This document shows positions 44,736 through 53,227 of a stretch of 64,000 nt of DNA, piece after piece. Position numbers and translations under genes: made by a program. The DNA comes from Cypionkella sp049896245 (GTDB taxonomy: Bacteria > Pseudomonadota > Alphaproteobacteria > Rhodobacterales > Rhodobacteraceae), in assembly GCF_049896245.1 (NCBI RefSeq), contig NZ_JAFCTX010000001.1, positions 1-64,000 on the forward strand, in the 5' to 3' direction. Each line of letters opens with the position of its first letter. Within the stretch, counting starts at the first letter, position 1. Below the pieces are notes generated by a model that was given only the letters and a program-made list of their open reading frames with translations, did no database searches and was not told where the DNA came from.

Positions 44736-45392
44736 ATGACCGCACGCCTCGCCCTGATCACCGGAGCCTCGCGCGGCTTGGGCGCTGCCATGGCGGAGCA
44801 ACTCGCCGCGCGCGGCTGGCACGTTGTCGCAGTCGCCCGCACCGTGGGTGGCTTGGAAGAACTCGATGACCGCGTCAAAACCCTGAAACTGCCGGGGGCG
44901 GGTGGGCTGACCCTCGCCCCGATGGATGTCACCAATGATGACGCGATGCGGCATCTCTGCCTGTCGATCCATCAGCGTTGGAGCCGGCTCAACCTTTGGA
45001 TTCATACGGCGATCCATGCCGCCCCGCTTGCGCCTGCGGGCTCGCTGGACGTCAAAGATTGGGACAAAAGCATCGCTACCAATGTCCGCGCCACTGGTAC
45101 GCTGATCCCGATGATCGAGCCTTTGTTGCGCGCAGGTGACGGCACCGCGATGTTTTTTGATGACCCGCGCGCAGGCGAGAAATTCTTCGGGGCGTATGGC
45201 GCGACCAAAGCCGCACAAATCGCCCTTGCCCGCAGCTGGGCTGCCGAAAACGCCAACATCGGCCCGCAGGTGCGCATCGAAACCCCAGCGCCCATGCCCA
45301 CCGCCACCCGCGCGCGCTTCTTCCCCGGCGAAGACCGCGCCCGCCTTATCCACCCGCAAGATGAGGCCGCGCGGCTGATCAATCTACTGTAA
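44736..45392 (+). CDS. SDR family oxidoreductase
   Basis: A 218-residue short-chain dehydrogenase-like protein: TGASRGLGAAMAEQLAARGWHVVAVAR at the start and FFGAYGATKAAQIA (YxxxK) in the middle. The central catalytic-serine strand is weak (TAMFFDDPRAGE, no clear serine), so activity is uncertain. An SDR at this position after purF is common in this group, as I recall. No substrate is apparent. Confidence 0.82.
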   Translation: MTARLALITGASRGLGAAMAEQLAARGWHVVAVARTVGGLEELDDRVKTLKLPGAGGLTLAPMDVTNDDAMRHLCLSIHQRWSRLNLWIHTAIHAAPLAPAGSLDVKDWDKSIATNVRATGTLIPMIEPLLRAGDGTAMFFDDPRAGEKFFGAYGATKAAQIALARSWAAENANIGPQVRIETPAPMPTATRARFFPGEDRARLIHPQDEAARLINLL

Positions 45393-45463
45393 CATCGCTC
45401 CGCATTCCTCGGAATTTTAAGAAAAATTCCATACACGATTTCCGCATCGGAAATCGCCTTTGT

Positions 45464-46570
45464 TCAACTGTTCAGCGCAGCTTCCATCGCCGCCCACAAC
45501 GGCTCAAATGGCTCAATGCCCACCGACAATCGAATAAACCCCGGTGCCACTTTATCGCCCCAGCGGGCCCGCCGCTCCCCAGATGTATGGGTGCCGCCAA
45601 AGCTGGTTGATTGTACAATGTAAGAACACTCGCTTAAAAACCGCTCTGCCCGCGCCTCATCCGCCAATTCAAAGCCGATCAGAAAGCCAAATCCCGTCAT
45701 CTGCACTTTGGAAATTGCGTAAGACGGATCACCCGCCAGCCCCGGATAGCGCAAATTGGCCACCGCCCGATGCGCCGCCAAACGCTTGGCAATAATCTCA
45801 GCCGACCCACACATCCGCTCCAACCGCAATTCCAGCGTCTCGATGCCGCGATGCACCTGCCACGCCTCAAATGGACCCGGCACCGCACCCGAAAGCTTAC
45901 GCCAATCGCGCACCCGCGCCATCAGGCCCGCATTTCGTCCCGCGACATGGCCAAACAACACATCGGAATGCCCCGCAGGTGCTTTGGTATCTGCTGCCAC
46001 CACCAGATCAGCCCCCAGATCGAGCGGTCTTTGCAACAGAGGGGTCATTGTGGTGTTGTCAACGATCACCACAGCCCCGGCCGCGTGGGCGCGCGCGGAT
46101 ACCGCCGCAATATCCACCACATCCAGACCGGGGTTCGAGGGCGTTTCCAGATAGACCACCGCCGCGCCTGCAAAGTCAAAGCTGGCATAATCCGCTGTCG
46201 CGATCTGCACCACCTCCACCCCGAATGGGGCCAGAAACCCCTCTGACAGCACCCGCGTCACGTAGTAGCCATCGGCTGGAATGATCAGCTTGGCCCCCAC
46301 CTTCAGGGTCGCCATCAAAGCCGCCGAAATGGCAGCCATCCCAGATGGGAAACTGACGCAAGGCGAGTCTTCCAGCAGGGCCAGCTGATCCTCGACCGCC
46401 TCCCATGTCGTCATGCCGTTGCGGCCGTAAATGTGGCTGGCCCCGGCGACCTCGGGCAGATGGAAGGTCGCCGCAGGCACGATCGGCAAGCTGATCGGAT
46501 CGCCTTTTTTCAGCCCTGCGCTGCGGTGATGCAGCAGTTGCGCGGCGCGGGTTTGAGAGGCTTTATCCAT
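45464..46570 (-). CDS. Cys/Met metabolism PLP-dependent enzyme
   Basis: A 368-residue trans-sulfuration-family enzyme (cystathionine beta-lyase or gamma-synthase type). SHIYGRNGMTTWEAVEDQLALLE, CVSFPSGMAAISAAL, the PLP lysine in DLVVAADTKAPAGHSDVLFG (where TKY is usual) and SFGGTHTSGE near the end are visible. The Ala after Lys is a departure from the usual Tyr. The exact reaction (beta-lyase, gamma-lyase or synthase) cannot be settled. The ATG at 46570 is chosen over a TTG at 46591. It has two hairpins in the 60 bp upstream. Confidence 0.85.
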   Translation of the reverse strand: MDKASQTRAAQLLHHRSAGLKKGDPISLPIVPAATFHLPEVAGASHIYGRNGMTTWEAVEDQLALLEDSPCVSFPSGMAAISAALMATLKVGAKLIIPADGYYVTRVLSEGFLAPFGVEVVQIATADYASFDFAGAAVVYLETPSNPGLDVVDIAAVSARAHAAGAVVIVDNTTMTPLLQRPLDLGADLVVAADTKAPAGHSDVLFGHVAGRNAGLMARVRDWRKLSGAVPGPFEAWQVHRGIETLELRLERMCGSAEIIAKRLAAHRAVANLRYPGLAGDPSYAISKVQMTGFGFLIGFELADEARAERFLSECSYIVQSTSFGGTHTSGERRARWGDKVAPGFIRLSVGIEPFEPLWAAMEAALNS

Positions 46571-46582
46571 CGCTTCTTTCCA

Positions 46583-46634
46583 TGGTCCCAACTCGGGACC
46601 AAATAACTCACCCTGATTTCAATGGGTTAGGGTG
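46583..46634 (-). promoter_or_regulatory. two hairpins in the 5' leader of the PLP-enzyme gene
   Basis: On the minus strand, CACCCT/AGGGTG (46609-46634) is followed by TGGTCCC, GAGTT, GGGACCA (46583-46601), ending 12 bases before the ATG. The second stem is next to the GGAAAG ribosome site, so it could affect translation, or it may be a protein operator. Its 17-nt core is identical to the xdhC terminator hairpin. Confidence 0.5.
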
Positions 46635-46689
46635 GTGACTTTAAGATATTGTTAACAGTTTCGCCCAAAGCCCCCACCAGCGCAAGCCG

Positions 46690-47589
46690 CTATTCCAACC
46701 GGGCGGGAAAGCCTTCGGCGCGCAGATCGGTGCCCAGCAGATCTTCGAGCAACTTGGCGATCATCGGCGATTGCGCCTCACCGCCATAGGCCGCTTTCGC
46801 GGCGATATAGGTCTGATTGGTCATCGAGGCCAGATCCAGCGGCACACCGAATTCGCGGCCAAACCCCAAGGCAAAGCCAAGGTCTTTCAGCGCCAGATCA
46901 ACGTTGAAGGCGATATCATATGATCCGTTCAGGATCAGCGCACCTTCGGTTTCATGCACAAAGCTGTTGCCGGACGAGGCCGCAATCGCGTGCCAAGCCT
47001 GCGCCAGATCAAGCCCGCCGCGTTTGGCCAGCATTAACGCCTCGGACGTGGCCTTCAGGTGAATGAAGGCCAACATATTGGTGATCACCTTGATGATGCA
47101 GGATGATCCCAGCGGCCCCATGTGGAAAATCTTGTCACCCATGGCCTGCATAGCGCCATGGTGCAGATCGAACAGGTCTTTATCGCCGCCCGCCAGCATG
47201 GTGATCTTGCCCTGATAGGCCAGATGCACGCCGCCCGTGACAGGCAGTTCCATCATGCGCACGCCCGATTCGGCGGCAACTCTTGCGAGTTTCAGCACCT
47301 CATCGCGGCCCAAGGTTGACATCTCTAGCCAAGACGCATCTTTCTTCATATGCGGCAAGATGTTGCGCAGCACCCGCTCCGATACGGCGGGCGACGGCAG
47401 GCAGGTGATCACATGATCAGCCGATGCGGCCAAAGCCTCGGCGCTGGTGGCAAGAACAGCACCTTGCGCAATCAGCGGTGCTGCCAAGGCTGGGTTCAGG
47501 TCATAGACCGTCACCTGAAAGCCCGCCTTCAGCAAACAGCCCGCACAGGCGGCGCCAAGGTTGCCAAGGCCGATATATCCGTAGTGCAT
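46690..47589 (-). CDS. NAD(P)-dependent beta-hydroxyacid dehydrogenase
   Basis: A 299-residue enzyme of the 3-hydroxyisobutyrate dehydrogenase/tartronate semialdehyde reductase family. N-terminal GYIGLGNLGAACAGCLLKAGF is the Rossmann loop, then ELPVTGGVHLAYQGKITMLAGGD and GSSCIIKVITNML with the catalytic lysine, and ALKDLGFAL. It is the last gene of the five-gene operon and probably oxidises or reduces a small hydroxyacid-semialdehyde. The actual substrate is unknown. Confidence 0.88.
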   Translation of the reverse strand: MHYGYIGLGNLGAACAGCLLKAGFQVTVYDLNPALAAPLIAQGAVLATSAEALAASADHVITCLPSPAVSERVLRNILPHMKKDASWLEMSTLGRDEVLKLARVAAESGVRMMELPVTGGVHLAYQGKITMLAGGDKDLFDLHHGAMQAMGDKIFHMGPLGSSCIIKVITNMLAFIHLKATSEALMLAKRGGLDLAQAWHAIAASSGNSFVHETEGALILNGSYDIAFNVDLALKDLGFALGFGREFGVPLDLASMTNQTYIAAKAAYGGEAQSPMIAKLLEDLLGTDLRAEGFPARLE

Positions 47590-47643
47590 GGTAAATCCTA
47601 AGGAATGAGGGGGCGGCGGCAGCCGCCCCTGCGTATAAACCAG

Positions 47644-49074
47644 TCAGTCGCCGTAGCCGACGATGCCCTTGATCTCGCAGAAATCATGGATGCCCCAATC
47701 GGCATATTCGCGTCCGTTGCCGGATTGCTTATAGCCACCGAACGGAGCCGAGGTGTCCCAATCGGGGTAGTTCAGGTTGATCGTGCCCGCGCGCAGACGC
47801 CGCGCCACGGGTTTGGCATCCTCTACCGGGCCCGCGACATAGGCGGCAAGGCCGTAAACCGTATCATTGGCCATCCGTACCGCATCATCAATCGTGTCAT
47901 AGGGTAGGATCGCCAGCACCGGGCCGAAGATTTCTTCCTTCGAAATCGTCATATCATTCTGCACATCGCCAAAAATCGTCGGCTGCACGAACCAGCCCCG
48001 GTTCAGCCCCGCTGGACGCCCCAAGCCACCCGTCACCAAGGTCGCGCCCTCATCAATCCCGGCTTGGATCAGGCGCTGTACCTTCTCGTATTGCGTCTTC
48101 GAGATCAGCGGCCCCATCGTGGTGGTCTCAAGCGTCGGATCGCCGGGGATCAAAGCCTCGGCGGTGGTTTTCGCCACCGCAAGCGCTGCGGCCTGCTGGT
48201 CGCGCTGCACGAACATCCGGGTCGGCGCGTCGCAGGATTGGCCTGTGTTGGACATGATCGCATTGACGCCAGCCGCCACAGCCGCCGCCAGATCGGCGTT
48301 GGGCAGGATGATATTGGCAGATTTGCCGCCCAATTCCTGCGCCACGCGCTTCACCGTCGGGGCCGCCGCAGCTGCCACCGCCGTGCCCGCACGGGTCGAT
48401 CCGGTGAAAGATACCATATCGACCTCGGGGTGTGACGACATCCGCGCGCCGACCTCCGGCCCGGTGCCGTTCACCAAGTTGAACACGCCCGCAGGCACGC
48501 CTGCTTCATGGCAGACTTCCGCAAACAACACGCCCGACAAGGGTGCAATTTCCGACGGTTTCAGCACCATCGTGCAACCGGCGATCAGGGCGGGAGCCAC
48601 TTTGCAGGCGATCTGGTTCATCGGCCAGTTCCACGGTGTGATCAAAGCACAAACGCCGATGCCTTCATGCACGATCCGAGTGGTGCCGCGGGAATATTCC
48701 CACGCCATTTCCTCGGCGGCTTTGATCGTAGCCTCGATATGCACCTGCCCCGCCCAAACCTGCGCGCCACGCGCCCATTCAATCGGTGCGCCCATTTCGG
48801 TGGACATCGCTTGCGCGAAATCTTCGTAGCGGGAGTTGTAAACTTCCAAAATCCGCTTCACCAAGTCGATACGCTTTTGCACAGGCCAAACGGTGTAGGC
48901 GTCAAACGCGGCGCGGGCGGCGGCGATGGCGTTGTCGATATCAGCTTGGTTGCCCAAGGCCACCTCGGCCACAATCTCCTCGGTCGCCGGGTTTTCCACC
49001 CCCATCCGAGCCGCCGAGTTCGGCTGAACCCAAGCGCCGTTGATGTAGAATTTGGTCATGTTGGCAGAAATCAT
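47644..49074 (-). CDS. aldehyde dehydrogenase
   Basis: A 476-residue NAD(P)+-dependent aldehyde dehydrogenase. Motifs: PWNWPMNQIACKVAPALIAGCTMVLKPSE, SFTGSTRAG, catalytic Glu in AQELGGKSANIILP and catalytic Cys in NTGQSCDAPTR, then EEIFGPVLAILPY. The start at 49074 has GAGGA upstream. It is seven bases after the MttB-family gene, so they are co-translated or at least co-transcribed. In the context of methylated-amine catabolism it could oxidise formaldehyde or a betaine aldehyde-like product, but this is inference. Confidence 0.92.
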   Translation of the reverse strand: MISANMTKFYINGAWVQPNSAARMGVENPATEEIVAEVALGNQADIDNAIAAARAAFDAYTVWPVQKRIDLVKRILEVYNSRYEDFAQAMSTEMGAPIEWARGAQVWAGQVHIEATIKAAEEMAWEYSRGTTRIVHEGIGVCALITPWNWPMNQIACKVAPALIAGCTMVLKPSEIAPLSGVLFAEVCHEAGVPAGVFNLVNGTGPEVGARMSSHPEVDMVSFTGSTRAGTAVAAAAAPTVKRVAQELGGKSANIILPNADLAAAVAAGVNAIMSNTGQSCDAPTRMFVQRDQQAAALAVAKTTAEALIPGDPTLETTTMGPLISKTQYEKVQRLIQAGIDEGATLVTGGLGRPAGLNRGWFVQPTIFGDVQNDMTISKEEIFGPVLAILPYDTIDDAVRMANDTVYGLAAYVAGPVEDAKPVARRLRAGTINLNYPDWDTSAPFGGYKQSGNGREYADWGIHDFCEIKGIVGYGD

Positions 49075-49081
49075 GGCATCC

Positions 49082-50644
49082 TCACTTGAAGTAGATTTTA
49101 TATTTGGCGCGAATGATGGCGTCGATCTCGGGATCAATCACGCATCCGGCCTTGGCGAGAATACTATTCTTGCGTGCGATGGCGGCGTCAAGCAGCAGTG
49201 GCTTTCCGGCCTCATTCCACTCCTTCGGCGACATCCTATTCGCCGATGCCGGGTAGATATATTCGGTTTGCATCAGTTTCAGGGTCTGATCGCTGCCCAG
49301 ATAATGGCCGGGGCCACCAAGGCAGACCTGTTTCATCGCGTCAATCGAGGTCGTATCTGGCGTTACGTCAATACCGCGCACCAGCCGCATGGCCTGGCCA
49401 AGCAGGTCATCACCCAGGACGAGAGATTCCAGGCAGAACCCCAGCAGGCTGGCGTGCATGCCCACGGCCTCGTAGCACATGTTCAGACCCGCCAGACCGG
49501 CGAGCGAGTTGGTGATGCCCTGCTCCCATCCGGCCTGCATATCGGGCAGTTTGCTGTCGGAAATCCCTGAAGCAGCGCCCCCCGGCAGATCGTAAAAATG
49601 GTGCATCTGCGCACAACCAGCGGTCAGCAATGCCTGTTCCGCCGAACCACCCGACATTGCCCCGGTGCGCAGATCGCTGACGAACGGCCAAGTGCCGAAG
49701 ATACAGGGCGCGCCCTTTTTGATTGCATTGGCGTAGACCACACCCGCAAGACATTCCGCCATCGCCTGCACAATGGTCAGCGCAATCGGGGCCGGAGCCG
49801 TGGCCCCGGCCTGTCCCGCCGACAGCAAAAGCATCGGCATGCCGCGCCGGATGCAATCCTCCATCGTGATGCAGGATTCCTCGGCGAATTTCATCGGCGG
49901 CACCACGAAGCAGTTGGAATTGCTGACGAAGGGTCGCTCCAGCCATTTCTCCTCGCCCCCGGCCACGGTGTAGATCATATCAAAACAGGCGGCGACATGT
50001 GACGGATCAGAAAAGCTGGTGCCGACATGCTTGGAGGTGCCCGCAAGGCAGCCATAGAGCGTATTAAGGTCCATATCCTGATTGTCCACCACATCGCGGC
50101 ACACCATCGTGCGTTGGTAGAAGTGGATATTGTCGAGGTTATCGACCAAGCGCGCCGCATCATAGAGATCCTGCGCGGTGCTTTCGCGGTAGTCCAGACT
50201 GATCGGATCAACGATATGCACCGCCGCCCCGGCTGTGCCAAAATGCACCTTGTTGCCGGACAAGTGCAGATCATGCTTGGGGTCGCGCGCGTGCAAAGTG
50301 ATATTGCGCGCCGCCACCGCCAGCATATCCTCGACCAAGGCACGCGGGAAGCGGATGCGGCCATCATCGCCTTGGATGGCCCCAGCTTCGGTCAACAGCT
50401 TCACCCCCGAAGGTGGTGCTTGTGAAAGCCCGATCTGCTCCAACGCCTGCAAGGCGCTTTCGTGGATCTGTGCGATCCCGGCATCACTCAAAGGCTTATA
50501 CTGCCCGCCCGACATGCCGCCGCGCACCGGGCGCACGTCATCGGCCAAGGGGGCCGAGCGCAGCGCCACCCGTGCGGTGCGCCCGCCAGACCGCCGCGCC
50601 CGCGAGGGTTCACACACTTCACCGATTTCGCTCAGATCGCTCAT
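49082..50644 (-). CDS. MttB-family (trimethylamine methyltransferase superfamily) methyltransferase, non-pyrrolysine
   Basis: A 520-residue protein of the MttB superfamily: DAGIAQIHESALQALEQIG, PKHDLHLSGNKVHFGTAGAAVHIVD, FVSNSNCFVVPPMKFAEESCITMEDCIRRGMPMLLLSAGQAGATAPA. The gene has no internal TAG, so it is the non-Pyl type such as the glycine-betaine methyltransferase MtgB. Members normally hand a methyl group to a corrinoid protein, but none is encoded nearby. It sits between two GcvT-type dehydrogenases and an aldehyde dehydrogenase. The ATG at 50644 fits AGAGGA better than the one three codons earlier. Confidence 0.9.
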   Translation of the reverse strand: MSDLSEIGEVCEPSRARRSGGRTARVALRSAPLADDVRPVRGGMSGGQYKPLSDAGIAQIHESALQALEQIGLSQAPPSGVKLLTEAGAIQGDDGRIRFPRALVEDMLAVAARNITLHARDPKHDLHLSGNKVHFGTAGAAVHIVDPISLDYRESTAQDLYDAARLVDNLDNIHFYQRTMVCRDVVDNQDMDLNTLYGCLAGTSKHVGTSFSDPSHVAACFDMIYTVAGGEEKWLERPFVSNSNCFVVPPMKFAEESCITMEDCIRRGMPMLLLSAGQAGATAPAPIALTIVQAMAECLAGVVYANAIKKGAPCIFGTWPFVSDLRTGAMSGGSAEQALLTAGCAQMHHFYDLPGGAASGISDSKLPDMQAGWEQGITNSLAGLAGLNMCYEAVGMHASLLGFCLESLVLGDDLLGQAMRLVRGIDVTPDTTSIDAMKQVCLGGPGHYLGSDQTLKLMQTEYIYPASANRMSPKEWNEAGKPLLLDAAIARKNSILAKAGCVIDPEIDAIIRAKYKIYFK

Positions 50645-50650
50645 TTTCGT

Positions 50651-50691
50651 CATCCTCTGTGCTCAAATATCCTCGGGAGGGTCCGGGAGGG
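50651..50691 (+). repeat. diverged dispersed motif, copy h
   Basis: CATCCTCTGTGCTC followed by AAATATCCTCGGGAGGG, in the 69-bp gap between the MttB gene start and the upstream dehydrogenase stop. The CATCCTCT flank matches the copy at 25486, but the core's GCCGGAGG is replaced by GGGAGGGTCCGGGAGGG. Confidence 0.65.
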
Positions 50692-50713
50692 CCTGCGGCT
50701 CTCCCGGCGCTTA

Positions 50714-53161
50714 TCAGGCGCGCACCCGTTCGGATTTTGGATCATACATTGCCGCAAGGCTGGCCACGGCCTCATGCCGCACCCCCGCCACTTCAATCTC
50801 GTAGCGCGCGCCCAGAATATCCGCGTCCGACTGTCCTTTGCAGGGCACATAGCCAAGACCAATCGCGCCGCCGAGATGGTGGCCGTAGTTGCCGCTTGTG
50901 ACCGGCCCGACGATCACACCATCCCGCACCACAGCCTCATTATGGAACAGCAGCGGCTCGGGGTTGGTAAGCCGGAACTGCACCAACTTGCGATCCAGCC
51001 CTGTCTCTTGTTTGCGCAGAACGGCATCGCGGCCGATATAGTCCGGCTTTTTCTTTGACACTGCAAAGCCAAGCCCCGCCTCAAGCACATGATCTTCATC
51101 GGTAATATCATGGCCAAAGTGGCGATAAGCTTTCTCGATTCGGCAAGAATCCAGCGTGTGCAGCCCGCAGAGCTTTAACCCCAGATCAGCGCCCGCCTCT
51201 TCCAAAGCCTCGAACACATGCGCGGTTTGGTCGGATGAGACATACAATTCCCAGCCGAGTTCGCCGACATAGGTCACCCGATGCGCCCGCGCGATCCCCA
51301 TGCCAACCTCGATCTGCCGCATGGAGCCGAACGGATGTGCAGCGTTGGAGAAATCATTCGGGCTTAGCTTTTGCATCACATCCCGCGCCTTCGGCCCCAT
51401 CACGCAGAGCACCGATTCAGCCGCCGTCATATCAGTGATCACCGCGAAAGCCTCACCGACATGCCGCCGCAGCCAAGCCAGATCGCGCTGCAAGGTCGCC
51501 CCCGGCACCACGGCCAGATAAGCGGTTTCCGACAGCCGCGTCACGGTCAGATCGCTTTCAATGCCGCCCTTCTGGTTGAGCATTTGCGTGTAGACGATCC
51601 GCCCCACGGCCACATTCATTTCCGCTGCACAAACCCGGTTCAGCAAGGCGCAGGCGTCGCGGCCCTCGATGCGGATCTTGCCGAACGAGGTCATATCAAA
51701 GAAGCCGACGCCATTTCGCACGGCCAGATGCTCGGCCTTCTGATTCTCAAACCAGTTCTGCCGCTTCCAGCTATAGCGATACTCCCGCTCTTGGCCCTCA
51801 TTGGCGAACCAATTCGCGCGCTCCCAGCCCGCCACTTCGCCGAACACCGCACCACGGGCTTTCAGATGTTCGTGCAAGGGCGTGCGCCGCACCCCGCGTG
51901 CGGTTTCGACCTGACGGTAGGGGAAGTGATCGGCGTAAAGCAGGCCCAAGGTTTCGGTCACCCGTTCCTTCAGATACTTACGATTCTTCTGGAACGGTTG
52001 GGCGCGGCGGATGTCAACTTCCCAGAGATCGAACGGGGCTTCGCCCTCCACAATCCAATGCGCCAAGGCCATGCCCGCGCCGCCCGATCCGGCAATCCCG
52101 ACCGAGTTATAGCCCGCCGCCACCCAATAGCCGCCGAGTTCCGGTGCTTCGCCAAGGTAATAGCGGTCATCGGGCGTAAACGACTCCGGCCCGTTGAAAA
52201 ACGTATGAATCCCCGCCGTCTGGAACAACGGCATGCGGTTCATCGCATCCTCCAGGATCGGCTGGAAATGGTCCCAATCCTCGGGCAAGGTGTCGAACAT
52301 GAAATCTTCGCGGATGCCGTTCATGCCCCAAGGCTTGGCTTTCGGCTCGAACGCGCCGATCATCATCTTGCCCGCGTCGGACTTATAGTAAGCACATTCG
52401 TCCGGCACCCGCAGCACCGGCAAATGGCCAAGGCCCTGAATAGGCTCGGTGATCAGATAGAAATGCTCACAAGCGTGCAACGGCAAGGTGACACCCGAAG
52501 CCTCCGCCAGATCACGGCCCCACATGCCGCCGCAGTTCACCACCACATCCGTCGCGATATGGCCCGGCTCTCCATCGGCACCCATATAATCGACGCCCGT
52601 AACCTTGCCCCCAGCCTTGGTGACGCCCACAACCTTGGCATGCTCGAAAATCTGCGCGCCCCGCATCCGCGCGCCTTTGGCCAAAGCCATGGTGATATTG
52701 GCCGGATCGCACTGGCCATCCAGCGGCAGATGCACCGCGCCCACCACGTCGGCGACGTTCAGATGCGGATACATCGCCTTGACCTCATTGGGCGAAATCT
52801 CGGCCACATCGACATCGAAAATCCGCGCGACAGTTGCTTGGCGTAGGAGTTCCTCGTGCCGCGCTTCGGTCAGCGCAACCGAGATACTGCCCACCTGCCG
52901 CATCCCGGTCTCAACCCCGGTTTCGGCGGCCAAGTTCACATAGAGATCCGCCGAATACTTTGCCAGCCGGGTCATATTGGCCGAACCGCGCAACTGCCCG
53001 ATCAGCCCCGCCGCGTGCCAAGTGGTGCCCGAGGTCAGTTGCTTGCGCTCCAACAGCACCACATCGGTCCAGCCCATTTTGGCCAGATGATACGCCACCG
53101 AGCAGCCTGAAACCCCGCCGCCAATCACCACCGCCCGCGCTTTGTTCGGAACCTGAGCCAT
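50714..53161 (-). CDS. FAD-dependent dimethylglycine/sarcosine-type dehydrogenase with GcvT domain, copy 1
   Basis: An 815-residue flavoprotein. FAD loop VVIGGGVSGCSVAYHL (residues 11-26) and SGTTWHAAGL with His49, the position that carries covalent FAD in mammalian dimethylglycine dehydrogenase. The C-terminal half is an aminomethyltransferase (GcvT) domain (GVGFFDMTSFGKIRIEGRDACALLNRVCA, VTYVGELGWELYV, RIEKAYRHFGHDITDEDHVLEAGLGFAV), which passes the one-carbon unit to tetrahydrofolate. It should demethylate an N-methyl glycine derivative. I start at 53161; the frame extends to 53227 across a repeat-derived leader. Confidence 0.92.
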   Translation of the reverse strand: MAQVPNKARAVVIGGGVSGCSVAYHLAKMGWTDVVLLERKQLTSGTTWHAAGLIGQLRGSANMTRLAKYSADLYVNLAAETGVETGMRQVGSISVALTEARHEELLRQATVARIFDVDVAEISPNEVKAMYPHLNVADVVGAVHLPLDGQCDPANITMALAKGARMRGAQIFEHAKVVGVTKAGGKVTGVDYMGADGEPGHIATDVVVNCGGMWGRDLAEASGVTLPLHACEHFYLITEPIQGLGHLPVLRVPDECAYYKSDAGKMMIGAFEPKAKPWGMNGIREDFMFDTLPEDWDHFQPILEDAMNRMPLFQTAGIHTFFNGPESFTPDDRYYLGEAPELGGYWVAAGYNSVGIAGSGGAGMALAHWIVEGEAPFDLWEVDIRRAQPFQKNRKYLKERVTETLGLLYADHFPYRQVETARGVRRTPLHEHLKARGAVFGEVAGWERANWFANEGQEREYRYSWKRQNWFENQKAEHLAVRNGVGFFDMTSFGKIRIEGRDACALLNRVCAAEMNVAVGRIVYTQMLNQKGGIESDLTVTRLSETAYLAVVPGATLQRDLAWLRRHVGEAFAVITDMTAAESVLCVMGPKARDVMQKLSPNDFSNAAHPFGSMRQIEVGMGIARAHRVTYVGELGWELYVSSDQTAHVFEALEEAGADLGLKLCGLHTLDSCRIEKAYRHFGHDITDEDHVLEAGLGFAVSKKKPDYIGRDAVLRKQETGLDRKLVQFRLTNPEPLLFHNEAVVRDGVIVGPVTSGNYGHHLGGAIGLGYVPCKGQSDADILGARYEIEVAGVRHEAVASLAAMYDPKSERVRA

Positions 53162-53169
53162 CACTTGTC

Positions 53170-53219
53170 TTTCATCTTGGCAAAAATACTCTTGGGGTGC
53201 GGGGGCTAGCCCCCGCTCC
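53170..53219 (+). repeat. diverged dispersed motif, copy i, with GC hairpin
   Basis: TTCATCTTGGCAAAAATACTC then a GGGGTGCGGGGGCTAGCCCCCGC hairpin-like end (the GGGGGCTAGCCCCC palindrome at 53201-53214 pairs with itself). It lies between the two dehydrogenase genes, immediately after the stop at 53228 on the minus strand, so it could end or separate transcripts. Confidence 0.65.
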
Positions 53220-53227
53220 GTCATCAA

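Noticed and set aside
46571..46690. SAM-II or SAM/SAH riboswitch upstream of the Cys/Met PLP gene
   Set aside because: The conserved core patterns I know are not visible; only two plain hairpins are.
49082..50644. Pyrrolysine-containing MttB
   Set aside because: No in-frame TAG is present within the gene.
51371..52846. 491-codon open frame opposite the first dehydrogenase
   Set aside because: Antisense shadow of a well-supported flavoprotein; no family features.
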